In this document: positions 30,781-38,304 of the stretch, piece after piece | Layout: each line of letters begins with the position of its first letter | How positions within the stretch are numbered: the stretch's first letter is position 1 | IMG/VR virus record: IMGVR_UViG_3300047318_000447 | Location: 1-48,604 of that record | From: a virus | Length of the DNA: 48,604 bases | Reading direction: 5' to 3' (one strand) | Position numbers and translations under genes: made by a program | The notes under the pieces: generated by a model | Database searches by the model: none | Seen by the model: the letters and a program-made list of their open reading frames with translations, nothing else | Told to the model about the DNA's origin: nothing

Positions 30781-31086
30781 GTGACTCAGAATCAGGCTCC
30801 CGCGATCACCACCGAGCACCTCGAAGCCCTGCGCGCCTTCGCCGACACCATCCAGAGCGAGGCCTACACGGAACCCTCCGGGCCCACGTCGCGCCGCGCC
30901 CAGCGCCTGTTCGGCACGCTCGTCTTCGGATCCATCGGCTACCTCTCCGCAAGCCTCAACAATCGCCCCTCCTGGCACGAGAGCGACGACCGACGCTGGT
31001 GGCTGCTGCTGCAGGTCGTCGACGTCTACAAGGACCGCCCCGACTTCCCCGAGAGCATCCGCCCCTTCCTCGACACCTCGGAGTGA
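30781..31086 (+). CDS. Hypothetical protein upstream of integrase, 101 aa
   Basis: GTG start without Shine-Dalgarno, 10 nt after a -10 element. The protein is acidic, helical, with EHLEALRAFADTIQS, an LFGTLVFGSIGYLSASLNN hydrophobic stretch, and a Trp-rich RRWWLLLQVVDVY segment. No HTH or zinc site is visible. The ATG of the integrase follows 2 nt after its stop, so the two are co-transcribed. It may modulate integration (for example as a directionality or accessory factor), but this is inference from position only. Confidence 0.6.
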   Translation: MTQNQAPAITTEHLEALRAFADTIQSEAYTEPSGPTSRRAQRLFGTLVFGSIGYLSASLNNRPSWHESDDRRWWLLLQVVDVYKDRPDFPESIRPFLDTSE

Positions 31087-31088
31087 CG

Positions 31089-32147
31089 ATGAGTACCGAC
31101 CTGGTCCCGGCCGCCGGCCGACCCGCACCCACCCCGGCGCCCGCGTCCGGATCGGTGCCGGCGCCGCACGAGTACGACGACGAGCTGCTCGCGCGCCTGG
31201 CCGCCCTCGACGAGGCCTCCGACGCACACGCCGCCGAGCAGCGCCCCGCCAACACCGTCCGTTCCTACGCCTCCGACTGGCGCACCTGGCAGACGTTCTG
31301 CGCTGGCATCGACGTCCCGGTCACCGCCGCCACCCGCGGCACGTTGCGTGCCTTCGTGAAATGGCTGTGGGACGTGGAGCACCGGGCGCCGAGCACCATC
31401 GACCGCAAGCTCGCCGGCGTCGCCGTCACCCTGCGCGGTCCCGACTTCGGTGTCGTCGTCGACCCGGCCGCCACCGCAGCCGCCCGCCAACTCCTCAAGG
31501 ACTACCAGCGCCAGGCCGCCGAGCAGAAGGAGGCGCCGCGCGGCCGCGGCAAGGCGCCGGCCCTGCGCGTGCGCGCGCTGCGCCAGATCGTCGCCGCCTG
31601 CCCCGACGACCTGCCCGGCCTGCGCGCCCGGGCGGTGGTGCTGATCGCGTTCTCCATCGCCGGGCGCCGGCACGAGGTCGCCGCCCTCACCGTGCGATCC
31701 ATGGAGGAGGTGGAGGAGGGCCTGCGCGTGGACGTGCGGGTCTCCAAGACCCACCCCCGCGTCGTACCCGTCCCCTTCGGCCAGAATCCCGACACCTGCC
31801 CGGTGCGGGCCTGGCGGGCCTGGCGCGACGCCGCCGAACTTACCGAGCCCGACAGTGCGGCGTTCCGCGAGATCCACGCCTCCGGCTCGGTCCTGGGCGG
31901 CCTCACCCCAGCCGGCATCGGCACCGTCATCACCGCCGCCGGCCAGCGCGCGGGCGTCAAGCTGCGCTTCACCGGCCACTCCGCGCGCTCCGGAATGGCC
32001 ACCGAGGCGCGCCGGGCCGGCAAGGACCGCAAGGCCATCGCCGCCATCACCGGCCACAAGCCCAACAGCCCCGTGCTCGACGGCTACATCCAGCTCGCCG
32101 ACGAGTTCGACGAGACCGACAACGCCCTGTTCGGGATCGGCCTGTGA
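31089..32147 (+). CDS. int: Tyrosine site-specific integrase
   Basis: A 352-residue protein, ATG 31089 just after the previous stop with a weak GGAG. The core-binding domain spans about 50-145 (NTVRSYASDWRTWQTFC). The catalytic domain has Arg193/194 in AGRRHEVAAL, Lys220 in RVSKTHPR, H297-x-x-R300 in GHSARSG, His323 in TGHK and nucleophile Tyr333 in LDGYIQL, so all catalytic residues are present. It integrates the phage by strand exchange between attP and attB. The attachment site is not recognisable here; flanks of this gene are the place to look. Confidence 0.9.
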   Translation: MSTDLVPAAGRPAPTPAPASGSVPAPHEYDDELLARLAALDEASDAHAAEQRPANTVRSYASDWRTWQTFCAGIDVPVTAATRGTLRAFVKWLWDVEHRAPSTIDRKLAGVAVTLRGPDFGVVVDPAATAAARQLLKDYQRQAAEQKEAPRGRGKAPALRVRALRQIVAACPDDLPGLRARAVVLIAFSIAGRRHEVAALTVRSMEEVEEGLRVDVRVSKTHPRVVPVPFGQNPDTCPVRAWRAWRDAAELTEPDSAAFREIHASGSVLGGLTPAGIGTVITAAGQRAGVKLRFTGHSARSGMATEARRAGKDRKAIAAITGHKPNSPVLDGYIQLADEFDETDNALFGIGL

Positions 32148-32148
32148 C

Positions 32149-32634
32149 TCAACGCCTGGCGCCGCCCGAGCTCGACGGGGAACCGCCCCGGCGCCACGTC
32201 GACGGCTTTTGGGAGCGGAACGTCTCGCCGGACAGGATCGCGGCCCGGTTCTCCTCGAACTCCCGGGCCCCGGCGCTGCTCGGTGCGGCGCTGTCGGGGA
32301 ACACGCAGAGGGTGTGCGCCCACCCGGCGAAGATCTTCGTGACGAGGGTCTTCGCCGGGTAACCCTCATCGCACATGGGGCACTTGCCGGGGAAGCGGGA
32401 CGGGGTGCCTGGGCCGCGGCGCTGCTCGGGCGCGTCCCACTGCACCGCCGCAGGGGCGGGCCGTTCCGGGCGCTGGCCAGCGGGCGGGGTGGAGGCCCCG
32501 GCATGGCCGGCCTTCGTCGCCTTGTCCAGGCAGGCGCGGTGGGTGTGGCCGCCCTTGCGGGTACGGACGCGGTCCTCCCGGCGGGCCGGCTTGCGGCAGA
32601 TGACGCACAGGATCGGCTGGTGATTGGTGCTCAC
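32149..32634 (-). CDS. Zinc-ribbon protein, 161 aa
   Basis: Last gene of the leftward operon, converging on the integrase. GTG 32634. Two metal-type clusters: CVICRKP followed by HTHRAC near the N-terminus, and CPMCDEGYPAKTL with HTLC farther on, each of Zn-ribbon spacing. The middle and C-terminal parts are Pro/Arg-rich. Function unknown; a role in host take-over or nucleic-acid binding would be typical for such early proteins. Confidence 0.6.
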   Translation of the reverse strand: MSTNHQPILCVICRKPARREDRVRTRKGGHTHRACLDKATKAGHAGASTPPAGQRPERPAPAAVQWDAPEQRRGPGTPSRFPGKCPMCDEGYPAKTLVTKIFAGWAHTLCVFPDSAAPSSAGAREFEENRAAILSGETFRSQKPSTWRRGGSPSSSGGARR

Positions 32635-32680
32635 GAGCGGCAGGGTAGCGGCCCGGAGGCCCGGCCGGGGCCCGGTTTGA

Positions 32681-32884
32681 CTACAGGCCGGGCAGCATGT
32701 CCTGGTCGACGTCATGGCGGGTGGTGTGCTCGCGCTGGTGGTCGCAGTCGGGGCCGAGGCGGCGGGCCCGGGACTCGGGGGCGTGGAGCGGCCGGTGGCA
32801 GCGGCGGCAGGTGACACGGGCAGCGAGCCGCCCCTGCACCGGTTCGTCGGCGAGGGGCAGCTGCGCGTTGGCGGGGCTGGTCAT
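32681..32884 (-). CDS. DUF6011-like zinc-binding protein, 67 aa
   Basis: The sequence CRRCHRPLHAPESRARRLGP followed by DC fits the small C-x2-C/R-x-L/G-x-G-P-x-C pattern found in many actinophage and plasmid proteins. The pattern and length match the family I know as DUF6011, whose function is not established. Its ATG overlaps the stop of the previous leftward gene (ATGA). A short basic His-rich tail follows. Confidence 0.65.
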   Translation of the reverse strand: MTSPANAQLPLADEPVQGRLAARVTCRRCHRPLHAPESRARRLGPDCDHQREHTTRHDVDQDMLPGL

Positions 32885-33093
32885 TGGGCGGGCCGCAGGC
32901 GAGCGACTTCGGCTTCCAGCTCGGCGATGCGGCGGGCGGCGGCGGCCGGGGACAGGACGGTCTGCAGCGGCGTGCCGGCCGGTAGGCAGTCGGGGTGCCA
33001 GAGGCGGCCGTCGGCACCGACGTGCCAGGTGGTGAGGGGCTTGCCGCAGGCGGCGGCGCAGGTACGGACGGTGACCTTCGGGATCTCGATCAC
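32881..33093 (-). CDS. Hypothetical Cys/His protein, 70 aa
   Basis: GTG 33093 with AAGGAG upstream; the longer frame is rejected. CAAACGK with WHVGADGRLWHPDC gives a four-ligand metal site. The C-terminus is a coiled-coil helix (RRIAELEAEVARL) that should dimerise. The stop overlaps the next ATG. Unknown function. Confidence 0.55.
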   Translation of the reverse strand: MIEIPKVTVRTCAAACGKPLTTWHVGADGRLWHPDCLPAGTPLQTVLSPAAAARRIAELEAEVARLRPAQ

Positions 33094-33095
33094 TG

Positions 33096-33398
33096 CTACT
33101 CCTTGATCAGTCGGGCTTCTAGGGGGCGGACGAGGTCCTGCAGTTCGCGGATCACGGTGCGGGACTGGCCGCAGGCCTCGCATTCACCGGCCTTCGGCTT
33201 GCACGGGTCAGGGATGGTCGCGAGGAGCTTGCGGTGCCTGGTGGCGACCCGGTCGGCTGCCGCCTTGGTGGGCTCCTCCGCGAGGGTGTGCATGCCTTCT
33301 CCGAAGCAGCCCGGCAGATCTTCACAGCGTTCGTCGCAGCAGCCGGCGATCCACCGGCCGGTCGTCTCTTCCTGGACGACGAAGACGCTGCTGCTCAC
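33096..33398 (-). CDS. Hypothetical Cys-rich protein, 100 aa
   Basis: GTG 33398 behind AAGGAG, overlapping the previous stop by 4 nt. The N-terminal half is beta-like (VFVVQEETTGRWIAGCC) with DERC and C-F-G, the C-terminal half has CEACG after a helix and ends in a charged helix. CxxC and spaced Cys residues suggest zinc binding. Typical small early phage protein; function unknown. Confidence 0.55.
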   Translation of the reverse strand: MSSSVFVVQEETTGRWIAGCCDERCEDLPGCFGEGMHTLAEEPTKAAADRVATRHRKLLATIPDPCKPKAGECEACGQSRTVIRELQDLVRPLEARLIKE

Positions 33399-34192
33399 GG
33401 CTTCTCCTTCCGTGCCTTCACGCGCATCCCGGCGATCCAGGCCTCGTAGCGGCGGGTCTCCTCGGCGGCCAGGCGCTGCGCCTCGGCGACGGCCTCGTGC
33501 CGGTCGTAGCGGTAGATGGCGTTGCGGGTCAGCTCTCCGCGGTACCTCCACTCGCGGCCGGTCCACACCTGGTCGCCTGGCTGCAGGTTGGGATTGAGGA
33601 TCAGCCAGCCGTCCTCCCAGCCCTTCGGGTAGCCGGTGGTGTTCTTGCGGACGATGAGCGGCTCCGGCTGCATGCTGGGTGCGCCGTCGGGCCGGCCGGG
33701 GTCGGACGCCTCCGGGCAGGGGATGCGCAGCTCGGTGGCGAGAGCGACGTGCGCGGTGTCCGCGGCGTTGTCCTTCCTGGCCCACTCCTCGTCGTGGGCC
33801 TTCCCGCCGGCGTAGCCGCGCTGGAACGCCGCGCGCCGGTCCCGCTCGTTGCCCTTCGCGAGCCACGGCCACAGTTCCTCGGCGGCCTCCACGTGCCGGG
33901 CGACGACGGCCGGGTCCTCCTTCTCCAGCTCCTCGATGCGCCGCCAGTCGTACGCGCGACCGAGCTGGTCGGCGAACAGGCGCAGCACCGCAGGGTGGTC
34001 GATCGGGACGGTCTCGTCGGCGGCCGCGGCCACGGTCGCCTTCACGAGCTGGTGCAGCAGGTCGGGTACGGTCTCGCGGCGCAGGGAGACGGTGAGCGGG
34101 TAGGCGCCAGCCGCGTCGATGTCGTTCTTCGGTCCGATACCGTCGAGTTGCCCTCGAATGGGGAGGGTCACCCATCCTTCGGAGGCGTTCAC
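33395..34192 (-). CDS. Hypothetical protein, 265 aa
   Basis: GTG 34192 behind CAGGAG. An N-terminal alpha/beta region of about 115 residues carries PLTVSLRRETVPDLLHQLVK and a helical segment DWRRIEELEKED. The middle has HDEEWARKDNAADTAHVALA, and the C-terminus is a separate beta-rich module with VWTGREWRYRGELTRN and a terminal helix rich in Arg and Glu. It may be a fusion of a regulatory and a binding module. No family recognised. Coupled to both neighbours through 4-nt overlaps. Confidence 0.5.
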   Translation of the reverse strand: MNASEGWVTLPIRGQLDGIGPKNDIDAAGAYPLTVSLRRETVPDLLHQLVKATVAAAADETVPIDHPAVLRLFADQLGRAYDWRRIEELEKEDPAVVARHVEAAEELWPWLAKGNERDRRAAFQRGYAGGKAHDEEWARKDNAADTAHVALATELRIPCPEASDPGRPDGAPSMQPEPLIVRKNTTGYPKGWEDGWLILNPNLQPGDQVWTGREWRYRGELTRNAIYRYDRHEAVAEAQRLAAEETRRYEAWIAGMRVKARKEKP

Positions 34193-34422
34193 GACTGCTC
34201 CTGGGGGACGTAGTGGTGGTGGCTTGGAGTGCCCTGCATGAAGCACCCGTGGCAGCGCGGTCCGTCCGGCCCGGGTTCGTGCTGATCGGCCGGATGCCGG
34301 CAGGAGCAGACCGGAGGGGCACCGGTGCCGTACCGGCAGGAAGCGAGGTGCGGGAAGGGATGCAGGTTCGAGGTGACACCACACCCGTCCCCGTCGCAGG
34401 TGTCGAAGCCGGGGCGGATCAC
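34189..34422 (-). CDS. Small zinc-finger-like protein, 77 aa
   Basis: GTG 34422 behind AAGGAG. It is dense in Cys and His: CDGDGC, C-R-Y-G, VCSCRHPADQHEPGP, then RCHGC, which can make one or two zinc sites. A C-terminal His-rich patch (HHHY) follows. Its stop overlaps the next GTG. Function unknown. Confidence 0.55.
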   Translation of the reverse strand: MIRPGFDTCDGDGCGVTSNLHPFPHLASCRYGTGAPPVCSCRHPADQHEPGPDGPRCHGCFMQGTPSHHHYVPQEQS

Positions 34423-34424
34423 GG

Positions 34425-34679
34425 CTACTCCTTCGGCGGCTGGTGGCAGGCGCAGACGCACGGCGCCCCGCAGTGCTTGCACTCCGCGGGCCTCTTCGCG
34501 CCCTGCAGGCCGGTCATAGCCTGGCAGTAGGCGTGGTCGCCATGGTGGCAGCCGGTGGACAGGTAGCGGTGCTCGTCGCCGCCGGGGTCGGCCGCGGCGA
34601 GCATCTCCGCGATGGCGAGCTCGTCGAAGTTCTCCAGGAACCAGCGGGCCCGGTCCGAGAGGTCGTCCCAAGCGCTCAC
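34425..34679 (-). CDS. Hypothetical Cys/His-rich protein, 84 aa
   Basis: GTG 34679 behind GAGG, 4-nt overlap with the upstream gene. The first half has an acidic helical region (WFLENFDELAIAEMLA), the second half a cluster CHHGDHAYC ... CKHCGAPCVCACH, probably a zinc-binding knuckle pair. The next start is 3 nt beyond its stop. Function unknown. Confidence 0.5.
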   Translation of the reverse strand: MSAWDDLSDRARWFLENFDELAIAEMLAAADPGGDEHRYLSTGCHHGDHAYCQAMTGLQGAKRPAECKHCGAPCVCACHQPPKE

Positions 34680-35299
34680 CGCTGCGCCTCTACTCGCGCA
34701 ACCGCGGCCTGTAGCCGTTCCGGGGTGACGCCACGCTCGCCGCCCATCATGAGGCACCGCATGAAGTCGGCCTCGCCGAGCTCCGTACCGGCAGCGACCA
34801 AGCCGGTCGGCTCGCGCTGCTCCACGGTGCCGTTCACCACCCGCCATTCGGCCACGAATTCCCCGTCTCCCTCCTCGGTGACGAGTTGGGCGGTGAGGTC
34901 GAGGAAGGGGAAGGCCGCAGCGATGGTCTGCCAGTCAGCGGTGACATCCTCCGTCGACGGCCACTTGCCGATGTTGTAGTTGGAGCAGCCGATGGCGCCG
35001 GTCCAGTCGCACCAGCCGTGTGGCCCTCCGATCCAGCTGGAGGCGATGCGGGAGGTGTGCAGGTACTGCAGGTCGAGGATGCCGAGGCGGGTGTTGGTGT
35101 CCCTGACGGAGGCGGCGGTGTGGAATCCGTGGGTGTCGAGGTCGATGTTGAGGATGCGGGCGACGGTGCGGTTCCACTGCTGGTCGTTGACGTGGAGGAA
35201 CCACAGGCAGGACGTGCGGATCAGGATGTTATCCGCCTGGTCCTCCGTCACGGGCACGCCGGCCACGATCAGGCGGGGCCACTTGGTCAGGTCGGTCAT
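34676..35299 (-). CDS. Hypothetical protein, 207 aa
   Basis: ATG 35299 behind AAAGAGAG. It has an alpha/beta pattern with TKWPRLIVAGVPVTEDQAD, the conserved patch WIGGPHGWCDWTGAIGCSNY, IGKWPSTEDV, and FLDLTAQLVTE strands. The GCSNYNIGKWPS-like block, repeated in many Streptomyces phage genomes, is characteristic but of unknown function. A gap of 114 bp with palindromes precedes it, so it may have its own promoter. Confidence 0.55.
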   Translation of the reverse strand: MTDLTKWPRLIVAGVPVTEDQADNILIRTSCLWFLHVNDQQWNRTVARILNIDLDTHGFHTAASVRDTNTRLGILDLQYLHTSRIASSWIGGPHGWCDWTGAIGCSNYNIGKWPSTEDVTADWQTIAAAFPFLDLTAQLVTEEGDGEFVAEWRVVNGTVEQREPTGLVAAGTELGEADFMRCLMMGGERGVTPERLQAAVARVEAQR

Positions 35300-35364
35300 G
35301 GTGGGACTCTCTTTCAATCTACTGACTGGTAGCGATGCGACCTGCGGAAACGCGGCATCCTCGC

Positions 35365-35394
35365 CGTGACGTGTCACGCCCGGGATCACGTGAT
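35365..35394. promoter_or_regulatory. Two adjacent palindromes in the gap before the gene at 35299
   Basis: CGTGAC-GT-GTCACG (35365-35378) and ATCACGTGAT (35385-35394) have centres 18 bp apart. Both contain CACGTG or GTGAC-like halves. The gap of 114 bp is the only sizable one inside the leftward operon. They are candidate operator sites; no convincing promoter hexamer pair was found. Confidence 0.4.
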
Positions 35395-35413
35395 GACCCT
35401 TACGTTCCCGCGG

Positions 35414-36037
35414 TCAGGTCGTGGCGGCGGCGTTGACGCGGTCATATTCGGCGATGCCCCGCACCAGCGCGTGGCAGGCCCACAGCCACTCCCAGGACCA
35501 GTCGTCGAAGCTCTGCTCCCAGCCGGCCGGGAACCGCAGCTCGTAGCCGTCGTGGTCGAACCAGGCGACGGCTGTGCGTGCCCCGTCCTCGTACTCCAGG
35601 TTGTGCTCGTCACTCTCCAGGATCTGCTCCCTCACGGCCTCGCTCAGGCCCGGGTGGGCGGCCTCGTCGGCGGCTGCCTTCGCTGTCAGCCAGGCGCAGA
35701 ACTTGTCCTGCGACCAGTCCCGGAGCTTCCCTGCGCGGACTAGCTCCTGCCAGTAGCCGGGGTTGATGCCGCCGTCGTGGCTGGAGCCGCGGACCATGTC
35801 GAACAGGTCGGCCGTCGGGTAGAGGGACAGGGTGAAGGTGGGGCCATCGGCGCGGATCGTCATGCCGTTGGGCCAGGTGATGAGGTCGAATCGGTGGTTG
35901 CCGATGCGCTGGGGGTCCTCGTAGCGCAGGTGTCGGTATCCGTCGTGGTCGTGGAGGACGGTCAGCTGGTGGTCGGCGGTTTCGCGCTTGAAGCGGTCGG
36001 CGATCTGCTGGGCGTCCTGGTCTGTGATGGTGCTCAT
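35414..36037 (-). CDS. Hypothetical protein, 207 aa
   Basis: ATG 36037 behind AAAGGAG. Residues 1-90 form a beta-rich module (HQLTVLHDHDGYRHLRYED, FDLITWPNGMTIRADGPTFT), then DMVRGS and a helix pair; residues 140-205 have RTAVAWFDHDGYELRFP and WSWEWLWACHALVRGI. It is the kind of conserved early actinophage protein for which no function is known. Its start overlaps the stop of the next gene upstream by ATGA. Confidence 0.6.
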   Translation of the reverse strand: MSTITDQDAQQIADRFKRETADHQLTVLHDHDGYRHLRYEDPQRIGNHRFDLITWPNGMTIRADGPTFTLSLYPTADLFDMVRGSSHDGGINPGYWQELVRAGKLRDWSQDKFCAWLTAKAAADEAAHPGLSEAVREQILESDEHNLEYEDGARTAVAWFDHDGYELRFPAGWEQSFDDWSWEWLWACHALVRGIAEYDRVNAAATT

Positions 36038-36360
36038 GCGGGGGTCTCCTTTGTGGCGGGGTGCTGGCAGTCGAGCTGGTGGCAGTCGGAGGTACCGGTG
36101 CAGCGGGGGCAGGGCGGTTCGGTGGGGATGTCGCGGTAGTCGATGTGGGGGATGCCGGCGACGACTTTGGCGCTGCAGTACTGGCAGTGGTACTGGCCGA
36201 GGGGGACGCCGAGGAGCTGTTGGGGGCCTCAGGGCCAGGGGCAGCGTTCGCCTCGCTCGTTGAGGGGTGCCTGGATGGTGAGGTCGGTGGAGAGGTCGAG
36301 GCTGACGGCGGCGGTCGGGCTGATGTCCTGCCAGGGCCGGGGCTGTGCGGGGGCGGTCAT
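36034..36360 (-). pseudogene. Zinc-ribbon protein gene interrupted by an in-frame TGA
   Basis: The frame opens at ATG 36360, reads 43 codons to TGA at 36231-36229 (codon 44), and then continues in the same frame for 64 more codons to TGA at 36034. After the first stop the frame encodes YHCQYC and CPRC with conserved HIDYRD between them, clearly a protein domain. The last codons overlap the next gene start (ATGA). Nonsense mutation, base-call error (TGG or GGA would restore it) or programmed readthrough are possible. Without readthrough the product is a 43-residue peptide. Confidence 0.65.
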
Positions 36361-36385
36361 CCGAGGGACACCTCTGGGTCGTCGG

Positions 36386-36565
36386 TCACGGCTGGCCCGG
36401 ACTGTCGAGGATTTCCGCAACGCGGGTCTGGACGTAGGCGTCGTGGCTGGTGGTCTGGTCCGGCGTCGGGTGCCACGGGTTGTAGCCCGGGTTCGCGGCC
36501 TCGTACTCGCGGCCGGCCTGAACGTGCGCACAGTAGCGGGCCTGGTCGAGGCTGTCGCTGTTCAT
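36386..36565 (-). CDS. Hypothetical small protein, 59 aa
   Basis: ATG 36565 overlapping the stop of the gene at 36562 (ATGA). The protein is acidic with SLDQARYCAHVQAGREYEAA, NPGYNPWHPTPDQTTS, then a C-terminal helix VAEILD. No family. Its stop overlaps a GTG (36389) that opens a 10-codon mini-frame leading into the ATG at 36360. Confidence 0.55.
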   Translation of the reverse strand: MNSDSLDQARYCAHVQAGREYEAANPGYNPWHPTPDQTTSHDAYVQTRVAEILDSPGQP

Positions 36566-36774
36566 CGCTGCTCCAGGGCGTAGCCGGTGCGGCGGAGCTG
36601 GCCGGTCTTGGTGGTCGCGGTGTCGTGGAGGGCGGCGAGGAGGATGCTGCGGGGGCGTTTGCCGGTGACGGCGTCGACGACGGTGGCGCTGTTCGGGTGG
36701 ATCTCGACGATGCGGATGCTGGGGCCGCCGCGGGGGTCGCAGGATCGGTAGGTCTGGCCGGCTTCGATAGGCAT
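36562..36774 (-). CDS. Small beta-barrel-like protein, 70 aa
   Basis: ATG 36774 behind AAGGAG. Strand-rich sequence: IEAGQTYRSCDPRGGPS, IRIVEIHPNSATVVDAVTG, RPRSILLAALHDT. The G-x-x-Y-x-x-x-D and R-I-V-E-I pattern resembles small SH3-like phage proteins of unknown function. The next ATG overlaps its stop. Confidence 0.55.
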   Translation of the reverse strand: MPIEAGQTYRSCDPRGGPSIRIVEIHPNSATVVDAVTGKRPRSILLAALHDTATTKTGQLRRTGYALEQR

Positions 36775-36784
36775 GCGGTTCTCC

Positions 36785-37399
36785 TTACAGGGGTTGGCCG
36801 TCGCAGTCGGTGTACCCGTCGGCGGTGCGGTGAGGCTCGAAGCAGCCGGCGTGGCGATCTTCGTCCTTGGTCAGCACGCGGTCGGCGATGGCCTGGAGCT
36901 TGTCGGCGAAGTGCTGCTCGGGGGTGTCGGTGAAGCGGTGGAGGGCGACGAGGGCGGTGACGGCGACGTCGCACAGCTCGTCGGCGACGTCGGCGGCGCT
37001 GTGTGTCTGGCCTTTGCGGGGGTTCTGGCCGACGTAGCCGATGTACGCCTGGGAGACTTCGCCGACCTCCTCGGACAGCTTGAGGAGGCGCAGCGTGGTC
37101 TCGTGCTCGTCGGTGCCGTTGGCCTGGTCGAGCCAGTCGACGAGGCGGCGGATGGCGGCGAAGGTGTCGGCCTGCTGGGCCTTGTGCTGCTCGTAGGTCG
37201 CGAGGATGGCGGGCAGGGCGAGCTCAAGGGCCGGGATGTCCCATGTGCCGAAGAAGTAGTCGCCGGTCGAGAGGCAGTTGGCGGGCCAGGCGTCGCACAT
37301 GCACTGGCCCTCGTGCCAGTAGTCGTTGACGGCTTTGTTGCCGGCGTCGGCGAGGCGCTTCAACAGGTCTGCGGGCAGGTCGGGTGCGGTGTCGGTCAT
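36785..37399 (-). CDS. MazG-like nucleotide pyrophosphohydrolase
   Basis: A 204-residue protein, ATG 37399 behind GAGGAA. Residues about 100-165 hold the MazG/all-alpha NTP-PPase core: EEVGE at 110-114 and DELCD at 140-144 with spaced helices (LRLLKLSE before, VAVTALVALHRF after), matching the EExxE and ExxD metal-binding pairs. The N-terminal 90 residues are an added helical domain with C-M-C-D. Phage MazG-type enzymes hydrolyse (d)NTPs or modulate ppGpp, favouring phage DNA synthesis. The C-terminal 40 residues are a Cys-containing tail. Confidence 0.75.
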   Translation of the reverse strand: MTDTAPDLPADLLKRLADAGNKAVNDYWHEGQCMCDAWPANCLSTGDYFFGTWDIPALELALPAILATYEQHKAQQADTFAAIRRLVDWLDQANGTDEHETTLRLLKLSEEVGEVSQAYIGYVGQNPRKGQTHSAADVADELCDVAVTALVALHRFTDTPEQHFADKLQAIADRVLTKDEDRHAGCFEPHRTADGYTDCDGQPL

Positions 37400-37411
37400 G
37401 GTGGGGTTCCT

Positions 37412-37705
37412 CTACTGAAGGCCACTGAGGGCGTCGGCCTGGACCTGCGGGTCGTCGACGATCGCGCGCACGTAGTTCGGCAGCCGGAGTTGGACGACGC
37501 GGGCCAGGACCGGTGGGAGGCCCGCGGTGTAGTCGTGGGTGGCGAGGGTGAGCGCGAGTGCTACGCCGAGGCCGGCCTGTTCCTGTCCGGCAAGTTTGAG
37601 GATGTGCGGGTAGAACTTCTCGACGACGTGGGGCTCGTTGTCGACGGCGATGAGGCGTTGCCTGAGGTCGTCGTAGGCGGGGAGGACGGTGGTTGGGGGC
37701 TGCAT
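37412..37705 (-). CDS. Hypothetical protein, 97 aa
   Basis: ATG 37705 behind TGGAG; it begins 2 nt after the preceding stop at 37708. Helical, with AYDDLRQRLIAVDNEPHVVE, a hydrophobic helix GLGVALALTLATHDYT, and AIVDDPQVQADALSGLQ at the end. No zinc site or membrane span. Second gene of the leftward operon. Function unknown. Confidence 0.5.
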   Translation of the reverse strand: MQPPTTVLPAYDDLRQRLIAVDNEPHVVEKFYPHILKLAGQEQAGLGVALALTLATHDYTAGLPPVLARVVQLRLPNYVRAIVDDPQVQADALSGLQ

Positions 37706-37707
37706 GG

Positions 37708-38274
37708 CTACTCCAGGGTGTAGGCGGTGAGGATGGCGGTGTACCGGTCGTGGGCGTCGCTGTGGGGTGCGCCGAGGTTGTCGAGGGTCTGCAGGGCGGT
37801 GCGGGCGGCGGCGGTGATGGCGGTGCGGGTGGCCCAGGTGGGGTCGGTGACGGGGATGGTGCCGGCTCGGGCGCATTCGGCGACGTAGGCGTCGACGCTC
37901 TGGATGGTGGCGTGGGCGGCGCGGTGTCCGGTGGCGGCCTGGTAGTACATGGCGATGCGGCGGCGGCCGCGTTGGTCGAGGAGGTGGGACCAGAGGTCGT
38001 GGTCGGAGGCGCGGCGGGTCCAGCCTGCGGGGAGGGTGGCGGTGCGGAAGAGCGGGTCGCGGGGGTCGATGGGGCCGAGGATGAGGCCGAGGGCGCGGTA
38101 GTCGGCTTCGCGGCCGTCGAGGTCGGCGGGCAGGCGGTTGGAGTGGACGAGCTGGCGTTGGCCGGCCTTGTCCTGGGCGGCTGCTTCGGCGGCTACGGCG
38201 CCGGGGCCCATGGTGTCGGCGAGTAGGAGGAGGGTGGCGGTGGGGCCGCTGCCGGTTTCCAGCGGGTCGCGCAT
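37708..38274 (-). CDS. Hypothetical protein, first gene of leftward operon, 188 aa
   Basis: ATG 38274 behind CAGGAG. The internal block GLILGPIDPRDPLFRTATLP, W-T-R-R-A-S-D-H-D-L-W-S-H, and RRRIAMYYQAATGHRAAHAT is a pattern found in many phage genomes without assigned function. A compact, mostly helical domain follows. The candidate leftward promoter lies upstream at 38425-38453. Likely an early gene product. Confidence 0.6.
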   Translation of the reverse strand: MRDPLETGSGPTATLLLLADTMGPGAVAAEAAAQDKAGQRQLVHSNRLPADLDGREADYRALGLILGPIDPRDPLFRTATLPAGWTRRASDHDLWSHLLDQRGRRRIAMYYQAATGHRAAHATIQSVDAYVAECARAGTIPVTDPTWATRTAITAAARTALQTLDNLGAPHSDAHDRYTAILTAYTLE

Positions 38275-38304
38275 ACGGGCTCCTGACGGGTCGTGAGACG
38301 GATC

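Noticed and set aside
32145-32200. attP core at the integrase 3' end
   Set aside because: No tRNA-like segment or clear direct repeat is visible, so no attachment site is claimed.
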